From the NCBI GenBank assembly GCA_002698425.1, contig NZXU01000060.1:1-43739 (forward strand): 43,739 nucleotides of DNA. Reading direction: 5' to 3'. A model generated the notes under the pieces. The model was given only the letters and a program-made list of their open reading frames with translations, had not been told where the DNA came from and did not search any database. The stretch comes from Ahrensia sp. (GTDB lineage: Bacteria > Pseudomonadota > Alphaproteobacteria > Rhizobiales > Rhizobiaceae). Shown one piece after another: positions 32,542-41,419 of this stretch (the first letter of the stretch is position 1; each line of letters starts with the position of its first letter). The translations under genes were made by a program, and so were the position numbers.

Positions 32542-34584
32542 ATGACTGTCGATCTCGCCGCCTCGCCGCTGACACACTGGACCGGCCCGCACGACCTGCC
32601 GGATTACGCCGCGATCAGGGACGAGGATTTCGAACCGGTCATCCGCGCCGCCTTCAAGGCGCATCTGGCCGAGATCGACGCCATTGCGTCGAATCCGGCC
32701 GAACCGACCTGGGAGAACACGATCGAGGCGTTGGAGAAATCCGGCGAGGCGCTGTCGCGCGTCTCGGCGATCTTCTTCAACCGCGCCGGCTCGCATACCA
32801 ATGACACGATCCGCGCGGTCGAGCGGACCGTTTCGCCGCTCTACGCGCGCCACCGCACGGAAGTGGCGATGAACAAGCCGCTGTTCGAGCGGGTGGACGC
32901 GCTCTGGCAAAAACGCGACAGCCTCGGCCTCACCACGGAACAGCTCCGCGTGCTGGAGCGGCGCTGGAAGGGCTTTGTGCGCTCCGGCGCGGCGCTACAA
33001 GGCGAGGAACAGAAACGGTTCGCTGAAGTAACCGAGAAACTCGCGACGCTCGGCACGCAATTCGGCCAGAACGTGCTGGCCGACGAATCCGACTGGATGC
33101 TGCTGATCGAGGACGAGGCCGATCTCGCCGGCCTGCCGGGCTGGCTCGTCGACGCGCTCGCCTCGGTCGCCGAGGAGCGCGGACATCCCGGCAAGCATGC
33201 GGTGTCGCTGTCGCGCTCGATCGCCGATCCGTTCCTAACCCATTCGTCGCGCCGCGACCTGCGCGAGAAGGTCTATTCGGCCTGGATCGCACGCGGCGAG
33301 AATGGCGGGGCGACCGACAATAGCGGCATCATCGCCGAGACACTGGCGCTGCGGCAGGAACAGGCGAGCCTGCTCGGCTACGAAACCTATGCCGCCTACA
33401 AGCTCGACGACACGATGGCGAAAACGGCGGAGAATGTCGGCGAATTGCTGGAAACCGTCTGGGCGAAAGGTGTTGCCCGCGCCAATGAAGAGGCTGGCGA
33501 CATCGCCGAACTGATCGCCGAGGAAGGCCACAACTACCAGCCGGCGAAATGGGACTGGCGCTATTACGCCGAGAAAATTCGCAAGCAGCGCTTCGATTTT
33601 TCCGACGACGACGTGAAGCCCTATATGCAGCTCGAAAAGATCATCGAGGCCTCGTTCGCGGTGGCGACGCGGCTGTTCGGCATCACCTTCGAGGAAGTGA
33701 AGGGCGTGGTGCTGCATCACCCGGATGCGCGGCTCTGGGCGGTGAAGAATCCTGACGGCTCGCAGCGGGCGCTGTTCATCGGCGACTATTTCGCGCGGCC
33801 CTCGAAGCGGTCGGGCGCGTGGATGAGCGGGCTGCAGTCGCAGTCGAGGCTTCTCGGTCAGACGCCGATCATCCTCAACACGATGAATTTCGCCAAGCCG
33901 CCGGCGGGCAAGCCGGCCTTCCTGTCCTTCGACGACGCGCGCACCCTGTTCCACGAATTCGGCCACGCATTGCACGGCATGCTGTCCGACGTCACCTATC
34001 CGTCGGTTTCCGGAACGGCGGTGAGCCGCGATTTCGTCGAACTGCCGTCGCAGCTCTACGAACACTGGCTGACCGTGCCCGAAGTGCTCAACACTTATGC
34101 GCTGCACTACGAGACCGGCGAGCCGATGCCGAAGGAGCTGCTCGACAAGGTGCTGGCTGCGCAGACCTTCAATGCCGGTTTCGAGACGGTGGAATACACG
34201 GCTTCGGCGCTGGTCGACATGGCCTATCATGCGCGCGGCGACGCTCCGGCAAAGCCGCTGGAATTTGAGGCGAAGGTGCTGGACGAGATTAGGATCCCCG
34301 ACGCCCTGTCGATGCGGCACCGCTCGCCGCATTTCCAGCATATCTTCGCCGGCGACGGCTATGCGGCGGGCTACTATTCCTACATGTGGTCGGAAGTGAT
34401 GGACGCCGACGCCTTCGCCGCCTTCGAGGAAACGGGCGACCCGTTCAATGCCGAGATCGCCGACAAGCTGAAGACCCACATCTATTCGTCCGGCGGCACG
34501 GTCGACCCCGAAGACGCTTACAAGGCGTTCCGGGGCCGCCTGCCGACGCCGGACGCGATGCTGGAGAAGCGCGGGCTGGTTTAG
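32542..34584 (+). CDS. M3 family metallopeptidase (oligopeptidase A / dipeptidyl carboxypeptidase type)
   Basis: 680 residues. The zinc motif HEFGHALHG is at residue 471 (His471, Glu472, His475) and the third ligand Glu lies in the following FVELPSQLYEHW. N-terminal helical domain with the repeated NRAGSHTND, FQRxx-like segments is of the M3 fold. It degrades signal-peptide fragments and short peptides in the cytoplasm; Dcp and OpdA cannot be told apart by eye, though length and the DEDFEPVIRAAF start favour the OpdA/Dcp group without signal peptide. ATG 32542 has AAGGA 7 bases upstream. Confidence 0.95.
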   Translation: MTVDLAASPLTHWTGPHDLPDYAAIRDEDFEPVIRAAFKAHLAEIDAIASNPAEPTWENTIEALEKSGEALSRVSAIFFNRAGSHTNDTIRAVERTVSPLYARHRTEVAMNKPLFERVDALWQKRDSLGLTTEQLRVLERRWKGFVRSGAALQGEEQKRFAEVTEKLATLGTQFGQNVLADESDWMLLIEDEADLAGLPGWLVDALASVAEERGHPGKHAVSLSRSIADPFLTHSSRRDLREKVYSAWIARGENGGATDNSGIIAETLALRQEQASLLGYETYAAYKLDDTMAKTAENVGELLETVWAKGVARANEEAGDIAELIAEEGHNYQPAKWDWRYYAEKIRKQRFDFSDDDVKPYMQLEKIIEASFAVATRLFGITFEEVKGVVLHHPDARLWAVKNPDGSQRALFIGDYFARPSKRSGAWMSGLQSQSRLLGQTPIILNTMNFAKPPAGKPAFLSFDDARTLFHEFGHALHGMLSDVTYPSVSGTAVSRDFVELPSQLYEHWLTVPEVLNTYALHYETGEPMPKELLDKVLAAQTFNAGFETVEYTASALVDMAYHARGDAPAKPLEFEAKVLDEIRIPDALSMRHRSPHFQHIFAGDGYAAGYYSYMWSEVMDADAFAAFEETGDPFNAEIADKLKTHIYSSGGTVDPEDAYKAFRGRLPTPDAMLEKRGLV

Positions 34585-34586
34585 CC

Positions 34587-35570
34587 CTACCCCTTCTTCT
34601 CCAGGTGGCCGCCGAAGGCGAAGCGCATCGCCGACAGCATGCGGTCGGCGAAGTCGGACTGGCCGCGCGACGAGAAGCGCTGGAACAGCGCCGCCGACAG
34701 GACCGGTACCGGCACGCTGGTATCGATCGCCGCGTCGACCGTCCAGCGGCCCTCGCCGGAATCGGAGACATGGCCGCTGAACGTGTCGAGGCCGGGATCG
34801 CCCTTCAGGGCTTCCGCCGTCAGGTCGAGCAGCCATGACGAGACGACGGAGCCGTGCCGCCAGACCTCGGCGATCTCCGGCACGTTCAAGTCGAAGCGGT
34901 AATATTCCGGGTTGGCGAGCGGCGTCGTCTCGGCGTCGGCCGGGCGATCTTCGGACCCCGCATTGGCGGCCTTCAGCAGGTTCATGCCCTCCGCATAGGC
35001 CGCCATCATCCCGTATTCGATGCCGTTATGGACCATCTTGACGAAATGGCCGGAGCCGGTCGGGCCGCAATGCAGGTAGCCGCGCTCGGCGGGCGTTTCG
35101 CCGTCGCCGCCGGGCGCCAGCGCCGCGAAGACCGGGTCCAGCCGGGTGACGGCCTTTTCATCGCCGCCGATCATCAGGCAATAGCCGCGCTCCAGCCCCC
35201 AGACGCCGCCGCTGGTGCCGACATCGACGAAATGGATGCCGGTCGCATGCAGCTTTGCGGCAATGTCGATGGCGTCCGTATAGCGCGAATTGCCGCCGTC
35301 GATGATCGCGTCGTCCCGGTCCATCAGCCCGGCCAGCGTGTCGACCGTCTGTCCGACCAGCGCCGCTGGCAGCATGATCCAGGCGGCGCGGGGCGGCTTC
35401 AGCGCCTCGACAAAGGCTTCGAGACTATCCGTGCCGGTCGCGCCTTCCGAGACCAGCGCCGCGACGCTGTCGGCGTGGATGTCGTAAACCACGCAGTCAT
35501 GGCCGGCCTGCATCAGCCTGCGCACCATGTTGCCGCCCATTCGTCCGAGCCCGATCATTCCGATCTGCAT
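34587..35570 (-). CDS. gnd: 6-phosphogluconate dehydrogenase, short decarboxylating type
   Basis: 327 residues, typical of the short GndA/YqeC-type enzymes (about 300 residues) rather than the 470-residue classical Gnd. GLGRMGGNMVRRL (7-19) is the dinucleotide-binding site, FVDVGTSGGVWGLERGYCLMIGG the substrate loop, and GPTGSGHFVKMVHNGIEYGMM holds the catalytic Lys and the His-Asn pair. It converts 6-phosphogluconate to ribulose-5-phosphate and CO2; short forms often prefer NAD. ATG 35570 is preferred over a TTG three codons upstream. Converges on the M3 peptidase gene with 2 bases between stops. Confidence 0.94.
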   Translation of the reverse strand: MQIGMIGLGRMGGNMVRRLMQAGHDCVVYDIHADSVAALVSEGATGTDSLEAFVEALKPPRAAWIMLPAALVGQTVDTLAGLMDRDDAIIDGGNSRYTDAIDIAAKLHATGIHFVDVGTSGGVWGLERGYCLMIGGDEKAVTRLDPVFAALAPGGDGETPAERGYLHCGPTGSGHFVKMVHNGIEYGMMAAYAEGMNLLKAANAGSEDRPADAETTPLANPEYYRFDLNVPEIAEVWRHGSVVSSWLLDLTAEALKGDPGLDTFSGHVSDSGEGRWTVDAAIDTSVPVPVLSAALFQRFSSRGQSDFADRMLSAMRFAFGGHLEKKG

Positions 35571-35685
35571 GCCGTCCAATCCTTGCTGGTTTGTCCCCGG
35601 GCCACCACTTAAGTAGAAAACAGACGCCTTGTCAGCCGCGCCGGACGATTTCGCCCGCGGCGCGGACTATTTCGGAGTTGATGTC

Positions 35686-36771
35686 ATGCAATGGTCGTTT
35701 CCGATCGCGAAGGTCGCGGGCAGCGAGATCCGCATCCATCTGACCTTTTTCCTGCTGCTCTTGTGGATCGGCATCGCCTCGTTCCAGTCGGGCGGCGGCG
35801 CGGCGGCGACGGAGGGCGTGCTGTTCATCATCGCCGTGTTTGCCTGCGTGGTGCTGCACGAGCTCGGCCATGCATTGGCGGCGCGCCGCTACGGCATCAA
35901 GACGCCCAGCATCACGCTTCTGCCGATCGGCGGTGTCGCGCAACTCGAGCGCATGCCCGAAAAGCCCTCGGAGGAGGTGGTGGTGGCGATCGCCGGGCCG
36001 CTGGTCAATGTCGTCATCGCGGCCGTGCTGGTCGCGATCCTCGGCGCCTTTCCCAATCTGGCGACCGTCGCCACTATCGAAAATCCCCAGCCGGGCTTTC
36101 TCTCCCGCCTCGCCGTGGTCAATATCATCCTCGTCCTATTCAACCTGATCCCGGCCTTCCCGATGGATGGCGGGCGGGTGCTGCGGGCGCTTCTGGCGAT
36201 GAAGTTCAACCGGGTGCGCGCGACCGAGATCGCCGCGACGATCGGCCAGATCACCTCCTTCATCTTCGGATTTCTCGGCCTCCTGACGGGCAATGTGCTG
36301 CTGATCTTCGTGGCGATCTTCGTCTATATGGCCGCGACCGGGGAATCCCAGGCGACGAGCTTCCAGGCGATGGCCTCGAAGGTCTCGGTGCGCAAGGGCA
36401 TGATTACCCATTACGACGCGCTCGGTTCGGCCTCGACGCTCGGCGACGCGGTGGAGGCGCTTCTGCGGACCACCCAGCACGAGTTCCCCGTCGTCGACGG
36501 CGGCGGCAATCTGCGCGGCGTGCTGACGCGTTCGGCGATGGTCCAGGCGCTGCAGCAGCATGACCGCAGCTATCCCGTCCATGAAGTCATGGCGCGCGAC
36601 ATTCCCTTGGTGCCGGACACGGCGATGCTGGACGCCGCGTTCAAGCTCCTGCAGTCGGGCGGCAATGTCCCGGCCGTCGGCGTCACGGATCGCGAAGGCC
36701 GGCTCGCCGGCTATGTCACGTCGGAGAATATCGGCGAACTGATGATGGTGAACGAGGCCGCCAAGGCCTGA
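35686..36771 (+). CDS. Site-2-type membrane metalloprotease with CBS domains
   Basis: 361 residues from ATG 35686, chosen for GGAG 8 bases upstream; a TTG at 35629 would add 19 residues. HELGH at 58-62 and NLIPAFPMDGGR further on give the complete M50B active site among six membrane segments. Two CBS domains follow (roughly 230-285 and 290-350), the usual architecture of this S2P subfamily; CBS domains bind adenosyl nucleotides and may gate the protease. Substrate is unknown; no anti-sigma factor gene is adjacent. Confidence 0.93.
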   Translation: MQWSFPIAKVAGSEIRIHLTFFLLLLWIGIASFQSGGGAAATEGVLFIIAVFACVVLHELGHALAARRYGIKTPSITLLPIGGVAQLERMPEKPSEEVVVAIAGPLVNVVIAAVLVAILGAFPNLATVATIENPQPGFLSRLAVVNIILVLFNLIPAFPMDGGRVLRALLAMKFNRVRATEIAATIGQITSFIFGFLGLLTGNVLLIFVAIFVYMAATGESQATSFQAMASKVSVRKGMITHYDALGSASTLGDAVEALLRTTQHEFPVVDGGGNLRGVLTRSAMVQALQQHDRSYPVHEVMARDIPLVPDTAMLDAAFKLLQSGGNVPAVGVTDREGRLAGYVTSENIGELMMVNEAAKA

Positions 36772-36777
36772 CCGCGC

Positions 36778-37023
36778 CTATTTCGGAAAGCAGCTCAGCG
36801 GCACGTCCGGCCATTTCGCTGCATCGCAGCCGGCAATCTGCTGCTGTTCCCTGAAGGATGCGCTGACCGGACCGGTGACCAGCGGATCGACGCCATAGGG
36901 CGCGTCGGCATAGGCTAGTTCCGCCTCGGTGGGATCGGCGACATGGCCCGGTTCGAACGCGCCGCCGGACATGGTCAGGGCGGCGGCCAGAAACGTCGTC
37001 GACAGGATGTGAAGCATATCCAT
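36778..37023 (-). CDS. Small exported protein, unknown
   Basis: 81 residues. ATG 37023 has GGGAG 7 bases upstream. Residues 1-22 form a signal peptide (LHILSTTFLAAALTMSGGA). The mature part is short and polar with two cysteines (GCDAAKW and SCFPK at the very end) that could form one disulfide. I recognise no family. It converges on the S2P gene, 6 bases between stops, and diverges from typA. Length and ribosome site argue that it is a real gene. Confidence 0.75.
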   Translation of the reverse strand: MDMLHILSTTFLAAALTMSGGAFEPGHVADPTEAELAYADAPYGVDPLVTGPVSASFREQQQIAGCDAAKWPDVPLSCFPK

Positions 37024-37156
37024 AGTGGTTCTCCCGAGACCGGAGATTGCGCCTATTTCATTAATGCTTCGTTAGGATACGGGTTCCGCCGCCCCCGAAA
37101 GAAAGGACGGGCTTTCGCATCTGCGAAAAAGCCTGTATGAGCGCGGCAACGTCAAT

Positions 37157-37175
37157 GCCGGGCGGTTGGCCCGGC
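37157..37175 (+). other. Hairpin in the typA leader
   Basis: GCCGGGC (37157-37163) pairs with GCCCGGC (37169-37175) around GGTTG, ending 22 bases before the typA start codon. The ribosome site of typA itself is weak, so the hairpin may affect initiation. No family is recognised. Confidence 0.35.
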
Positions 37176-37197
37176 TCTGCATTTCCGGATTTACACA

Positions 37198-39018
37198 ATG
37201 GCACTCCGCAACATCGCGATCATCGCGCATGTCGACCATGGCAAGACAACCCTCGTCGACGAACTTCTCAAACAGTCCGGCGTCTACCGGGAAAACGAGC
37301 GCGTGCAGGAACGCGCGATGGATTCCGGCGACATCGAAAAGGAACGCGGCATCACCATTCTGGCCAAGGCGACCTCGGTGGAATGGAAGGGCACGCGCAT
37401 CAATATCGTCGACACGCCCGGCCACGCCGATTTCGGCGGCGAGGTCGAACGCATCCTGTCGATGGTGGATGGCGCCATCGTGCTGGTCGACGCCGCCGAA
37501 GGCCCGATGCCCCAGACCAAGTTCGTCGTCGGCAAGGCGCTGAAGGTCGGCCTCCGCCCGATCGTCGCCGTCAACAAGATCGACCGCTCCGACGCGCGCG
37601 CCGACGAGGTAATCAACGAGGTGTTCGACCTGTTCGCGGCACTGGACGCGACCGACGAACAGCTCGACTTCCCGATCCTCTACGGTTCGGGCCGCGACGG
37701 CTGGATGGCGCCGGAAACGGAAAAGCCGGCAGAAGCCTCGCTGGCGCCGCTGTTCGACCTCGTGGTCGAGCATGTGCCGGAGCCGACGGTGGAGGAAGGC
37801 CCGTTCCGGATGATCGGCACGATCCTGGAAGCCAACAACTTCCTCGGCCGCATCATCACCGGCCGCATCCATTCCGGCTCGGTGAAGCCGAACCAGGCGG
37901 TCAAGGTGCTGTCGGCCGACGGCAAGCAGATTGAAAGCGGCCGCATCTCGAAGATCCTCGCCTTCCGCGGCCTTGAGCGCCAGCCGGTGGATGAGGCGCA
38001 TGCGGGCGACATCGTCGCCATTGCCGGCCTTTCCAAGGGAACCGTCGCCGACACGTTCTGCGACCCCTCCGTGACCGAGCCGCTGCAGGCGCAGCCGATC
38101 GACCCGCCGACCGTGACGATGAGCTTCCTCGTCAATGATTCGCCGCTTGCCGGCACCGAGGGCGACAAGGTGACCAGCCGCGTCATCCGCGACCGCCTGC
38201 TCAAGGAAGCCGAGGGCAATGTCGCGCTGAAGATCGAGGAAGCCGATTCGAAGGATTCCTTCTACGTCTCCGGCCGCGGTGAATTGCAGCTTGCCGTTCT
38301 GATCGAGACGATGCGCCGCGAAGGCTTCGAGCTTGCCGTCTCGCGTCCGCGCGTCGTCATGCACAAGGACGAGAGCGGCACGCTGATGGAGCCCATCGAA
38401 GAGGTCGTCATCGACGTCGACGATGAGCATTCCGGTGTCGTCGTGCAGAAAATGGCTGAGCGGAAAGCCGAGATGCTGGAACTCAGGCCGTCCGGCGGCG
38501 ACCGGGTGAGGCTCGTCTTCCACGCGCCGACGCGCGGCCTGATCGGCTACCAGTCGGAACTGTTGACCGACACGCGCGGTACCGCCGTGATGAACCGGCT
38601 GTTCCACGATTACCAGCCTTACAAGGGCGAGATCGGCGGGCGCATTAACGGCGTTCTCCTGTCGAACCAGCCGGGCGAGGCTGTCGCCTATGCGATGTTC
38701 AACCTCGAGGATCGCGGCCCGATGATCATCGAGCCGGGCGACAAGGTCTACCAGGGCATGATCATCGGCATTCACACGCGCGACAACGACCTCGAAGTGA
38801 ACGTGCTGAAGGGCAAGCAGCTCACCAACATCCGCTCCGCCGGCAAGGACGAAGCCGTCAAGCTGACGCCGCCGGTCAAGATGACGCTCGACCGGGCGCT
38901 ATCCTGGATCCAGGACGACGAGCTTGTCGAGGTGACGCCGAAGAACATCCGCCTGCGCAAGATGTATCTCGATCCGAACGACCGCAAGCGCATGGACAAG
39001 GCGCGTCTCGCGGGCTGA
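37198..39018 (+). CDS. typA: Translational GTPase TypA/BipA
   Basis: 606 residues, full length. G1 [11 protein letters not shown]2 RGITI, G3 [15 protein letters not shown]4 NKID and the later elongation-factor domains ([35 protein letters not shown], the BipA-specific C-terminal domain) are intact. It binds ribosomes and supports 50S assembly and growth at low temperature or stress. ATG 37198 opens directly at [16 protein letters not shown], the family start. Its TGA overlaps the ATG of the following CAT-fold gene by one base. Confidence 0.98.
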   Translation: MALRNIAIIAHVDHGKTTLVDELLKQSGVYRENERVQERAMDSGDIEKERGITILAKATSVEWKGTRINIVDTPGHADFGGEVERILSMVDGAIVLVDAAEGPMPQTKFVVGKALKVGLRPIVAVNKIDRSDARADEVINEVFDLFAALDATDEQLDFPILYGSGRDGWMAPETEKPAEASLAPLFDLVVEHVPEPTVEEGPFRMIGTILEANNFLGRIITGRIHSGSVKPNQAVKVLSADGKQIESGRISKILAFRGLERQPVDEAHAGDIVAIAGLSKGTVADTFCDPSVTEPLQAQPIDPPTVTMSFLVNDSPLAGTEGDKVTSRVIRDRLLKEAEGNVALKIEEADSKDSFYVSGRGELQLAVLIETMRREGFELAVSRPRVVMHKDESGTLMEPIEEVVIDVDDEHSGVVVQKMAERKAEMLELRPSGGDRVRLVFHAPTRGLIGYQSELLTDTRGTAVMNRLFHDYQPYKGEIGGRINGVLLSNQPGEAVAYAMFNLEDRGPMIIEPGDKVYQGMIIGIHTRDNDLEVNVLKGKQLTNIRSAGKDEAVKLTPPVKMTLDRALSWIQDDELVEVTPKNIRLRKMYLDPNDRKRMDKARLAG

Positions 39019-39659
39019 TGGCGGAACGCGAGATCGATCTGGCGAGCTGGCCGCGTGCGGAGACGTTTCGGCATTTCCGCACCTACCAGCGGCCGCAATA
39101 TGCGATCACCTCGCGCCTCGACGTCACCCGGCTGGTCAGAGAGCTGAAGCCTGCGGGCGTATCGCCCTATCGCGCCTGCATCCACGCCATCGGCTCGGGC
39201 ATCCATGCGGTGCCGGAGCTTCGCACACGGTTTCGCGGCGATGTCGTCGTCGAGCATGACACGATCGCGCTGTCGATGACCGTGCCGCGCGCCGACGGCA
39301 CCTTCGCCTATGCCTATGTTCCCTTCGCCGCGGACTGGCGGGACTTCGATCCGCTCTGCGCGGCGACGATGGCGGAGACCGCGGCGCAAGGCGGGCTCGG
39401 CGCCAATGAGGGACATCGCGACGATGTCGCCTATCTGTCCTGCCTTCCATGGCTGGATTTCACCGGCCTGACCAACGCCATGCCGGGCCCGGACGATTGC
39501 ATTCCGCGCTTTTCCTGGGGGCGATTCACAGAGGACGGGAATGGCCGCCATTCCGTGGCGATGACCGTCGAGGTGCATCACGCGCTGGTCGACGGCGCCC
39601 ATCTCGGCCGCTATTTCGCGGAAACGCAGCGAGCGCTCGACACGATTGAAGCAGGCTGA
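39018..39659 (+). CDS. Chloramphenicol-acetyltransferase-like protein
   Basis: 213 residues, the usual CAT length. The active-site motif HHALVDGAH (residues 187-195) is complete and FSWGRF is the conserved trimer-core part of the fold. ATG overlaps the typA stop by one base (TGATG), so it is translated from the typA message. It belongs to the CAT type A family that acetylates chloramphenicol, but chromosomal members of this branch often have other, unknown acyl acceptors. Whether it gives resistance is not readable from sequence; I infer an acyltransferase with a possible antibiotic role. Confidence 0.85.
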   Translation: MAEREIDLASWPRAETFRHFRTYQRPQYAITSRLDVTRLVRELKPAGVSPYRACIHAIGSGIHAVPELRTRFRGDVVVEHDTIALSMTVPRADGTFAYAYVPFAADWRDFDPLCAATMAETAAQGGLGANEGHRDDVAYLSCLPWLDFTGLTNAMPGPDDCIPRFSWGRFTEDGNGRHSVAMTVEVHHALVDGAHLGRYFAETQRALDTIEAG

Positions 39660-39715
39660 GGTTACGCCGGGCAATGCCTGGCCGGCGCAAGACGACGCCC
39701 GCCGAGGCGTAGGCG

Positions 39716-40366
39716 CTACTTTTCCGGCACTTCCTCAAGCGAATGCCGGTGGATCAGCGGCATTTGCGACATGGTGAAGACGATCGCCAGCGGGGTGAAA
39801 CCCCAGACCTTGAAGGCGACCCAGAAATCGGTCGAGAAATTGCGCCAGACGATCTCGTTCACGACGGCCATGGCGATGAAATAGAGGCCCCAGCGCAGGG
39901 TCAGCTTGTTCCAGCCTTCCTCGTCGATTCTGAAAGCCGAATCGAAGACGTAACGCAGAAGCGAGGTCTTGAAGAAGATCAGGCCGCCGAGCAGAATCGC
40001 GCCGAACAGCGTGTTGATGATGGTCGGCTTCAGCTTGATGAACAGCTCGTCCTGCAGCCACAGGGTCAATCCGCCGAAGACAAGGACGACGACGCCCGAG
40101 ACGAGCGGCATGATCGGCAGCGATCGCGTCAGTACCCATGAGACGATCAGGGCGACCACCGTAGCCGCCATAAACAGGGCGGTCGCAATGAAGATCGGCC
40201 CGCCGATCTCGGCAAGGGAGGGGAAGCGTTCGGCCAGCCATTCGCCGCGCGAATTGCCGAAGAAGAAGACGACCAGGGGTCCGAGCTCCAGCGCGAGCTT
40301 CAGGAGCGGATTGATTTTCTGGCGTTCGGGGTCGGAGGGATCGCGTTCGAAGATCGGCTTGGACAT
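39716..40366 (-). CDS. yciB: Inner-membrane septation protein A (YciB/IspZ)
   Basis: 216 residues from ATG 40366. Five to six hydrophobic segments. [20 protein letters not shown] at the start, [30 protein letters not shown] in the middle and [35 protein letters not shown] are the family hallmarks. It is a membrane protein linked to cell division and envelope integrity. In other Hyphomicrobiales yciB lies directly downstream of ftsY; here two plus-strand genes separate them. Confidence 0.95.
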   Translation of the reverse strand: MSKPIFERDPSDPERQKINPLLKLALELGPLVVFFFGNSRGEWLAERFPSLAEIGGPIFIATALFMAATVVALIVSWVLTRSLPIMPLVSGVVVLVFGGLTLWLQDELFIKLKPTIINTLFGAILLGGLIFFKTSLLRYVFDSAFRIDEEGWNKLTLRWGLYFIAMAVVNEIVWRNFSTDFWVAFKVWGFTPLAIVFTMSQMPLIHRHSLEEVPEK

Positions 40367-40538
40367 CGTCGTGTGAGCGTTTCCGTTCGGGCTGTTTGGC
40401 CTCACCTAGGCGATTGCCTGGCGTTTTGCGAGTCCGAAAGGTGTTTCGCTGCGCTGCAATATCAATGTTGCGCTGCAGTAAAAGTGAATGTTATGGTTAA
40501 TCATTCGTCAAGGAATCGGGCACATGCTCGATGACGAT

Positions 40539-40556
40539 GTTCTACCAAAGTAGAAC
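40539..40556. promoter_or_regulatory. Operator-like palindrome upstream of the secreted protein / lyase pair
   Basis: GTTCTAC (40539-40545) and GTAGAAC (40550-40556) form a perfect 7-bp inverted repeat around CAAA, 78 bases before the next start codon. It lies in the 267-base gap 40367-40633, in an AT-richer stretch, where TGCGCTGCA also occurs twice near 40452-40478. It suits an operator for a GntR/LacI-type regulator, but no regulator gene is adjacent. Confidence 0.45.
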
Positions 40557-40633
40557 CTCACCACCTGGGAGGAACTGGGCCGCCACGCGAAGCCAGCCTC
40601 CCGCGCGCTTCGCCAACCGAAAAGGAGCGCGCC

Positions 40634-41311
40634 ATGGCCAGGCTGTTTCAACTCGTAATCGTTGCCGCGTTCGCGACCCTTTTGCCGGTCGCCTCCCATG
40701 CCTGTGAATTCCTCGCCGCCGAGAAAGACAGTTCCGGCATTCCGACCACATTCGATACGGTCGCCGACGGCGTCGTGTCAGGGTTCCTGCGATGCGGGCG
40801 CGAAGCTTTCCCGGCCTATGTCTGGACGCTTGGCGTCGATGGCGATCAGCCGAGCCTCGGGATCCGCGACGACAAGCTGCTGGATACGGACAGCACCGGA
40901 CCGCTTGGCGAGTTGCTGGCGGCCGATATCGAGGATCATGTCCGCATCACGGTGCTGGAGCGGACCGACACGATCGGCCTGCCGCGTTCGCCCATGCCGC
41001 GGGGCTGGTTCCAGCTGACCCGCTTCTTCACATTCTGCGAAACGATCGACGGCGCCGATCCCCTCGACTGTTCCGTCGGCAAGGCGCGTATCAAGGGATG
41101 GCGCAAGGCCGAGGACACCAATCGTGACGGCTATCTCGACATGTCGACGCACGAGATCAGCTATTATGACGGCGCGTCGAAACTCCATTTCATGAGTTTC
41201 GTGACGCCCTGGTCGGACAGCCTCACCGCGGATGCGGGCGTCTGGATCGAGGCGGTCAATGCGGTCAGCGACGTCCTGCAGCCGCGCGAAGTCGCCTACG
41301 CCGCGCCCTGA
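40634..41311 (+). CDS. Exported protein with a calcium-loop-like motif, unknown
   Basis: 225 residues. ATG 40634 follows AAAGGAGC. Residues 1-23 form a signal peptide (LVIVAAFATLLPVASHA, cleavage after SHA). The mature protein has four cysteines (24, 54, 135, 146), so two disulfides are possible, and DTNRDGYLDMST (161-172) has the D-x-N-x-D-G-x-L layout of an EF-hand or dockerin-type calcium loop, with Thr instead of Glu at position 12. No family is recognised. It lies upstream of the lyase gene on the same strand (108 bases apart), which suggests a shared job outside the cytoplasm, but this is inference. Confidence 0.75.
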   Translation: MARLFQLVIVAAFATLLPVASHACEFLAAEKDSSGIPTTFDTVADGVVSGFLRCGREAFPAYVWTLGVDGDQPSLGIRDDKLLDTDSTGPLGELLAADIEDHVRITVLERTDTIGLPRSPMPRGWFQLTRFFTFCETIDGADPLDCSVGKARIKGWRKAEDTNRDGYLDMSTHEISYYDGASKLHFMSFVTPWSDSLTADAGVWIEAVNAVSDVLQPREVAYAAP

Positions 41312-41419
41312 ACCGGCCTTAACCGTTTTCCGGCTCTTCCATCGACAGCACCCGATTCCCGTGAAACATGGGGGTTGGGCGGCCAGCGGGGCCGGCGGTT
41401 CCGTCAGGGAGGACATGGA

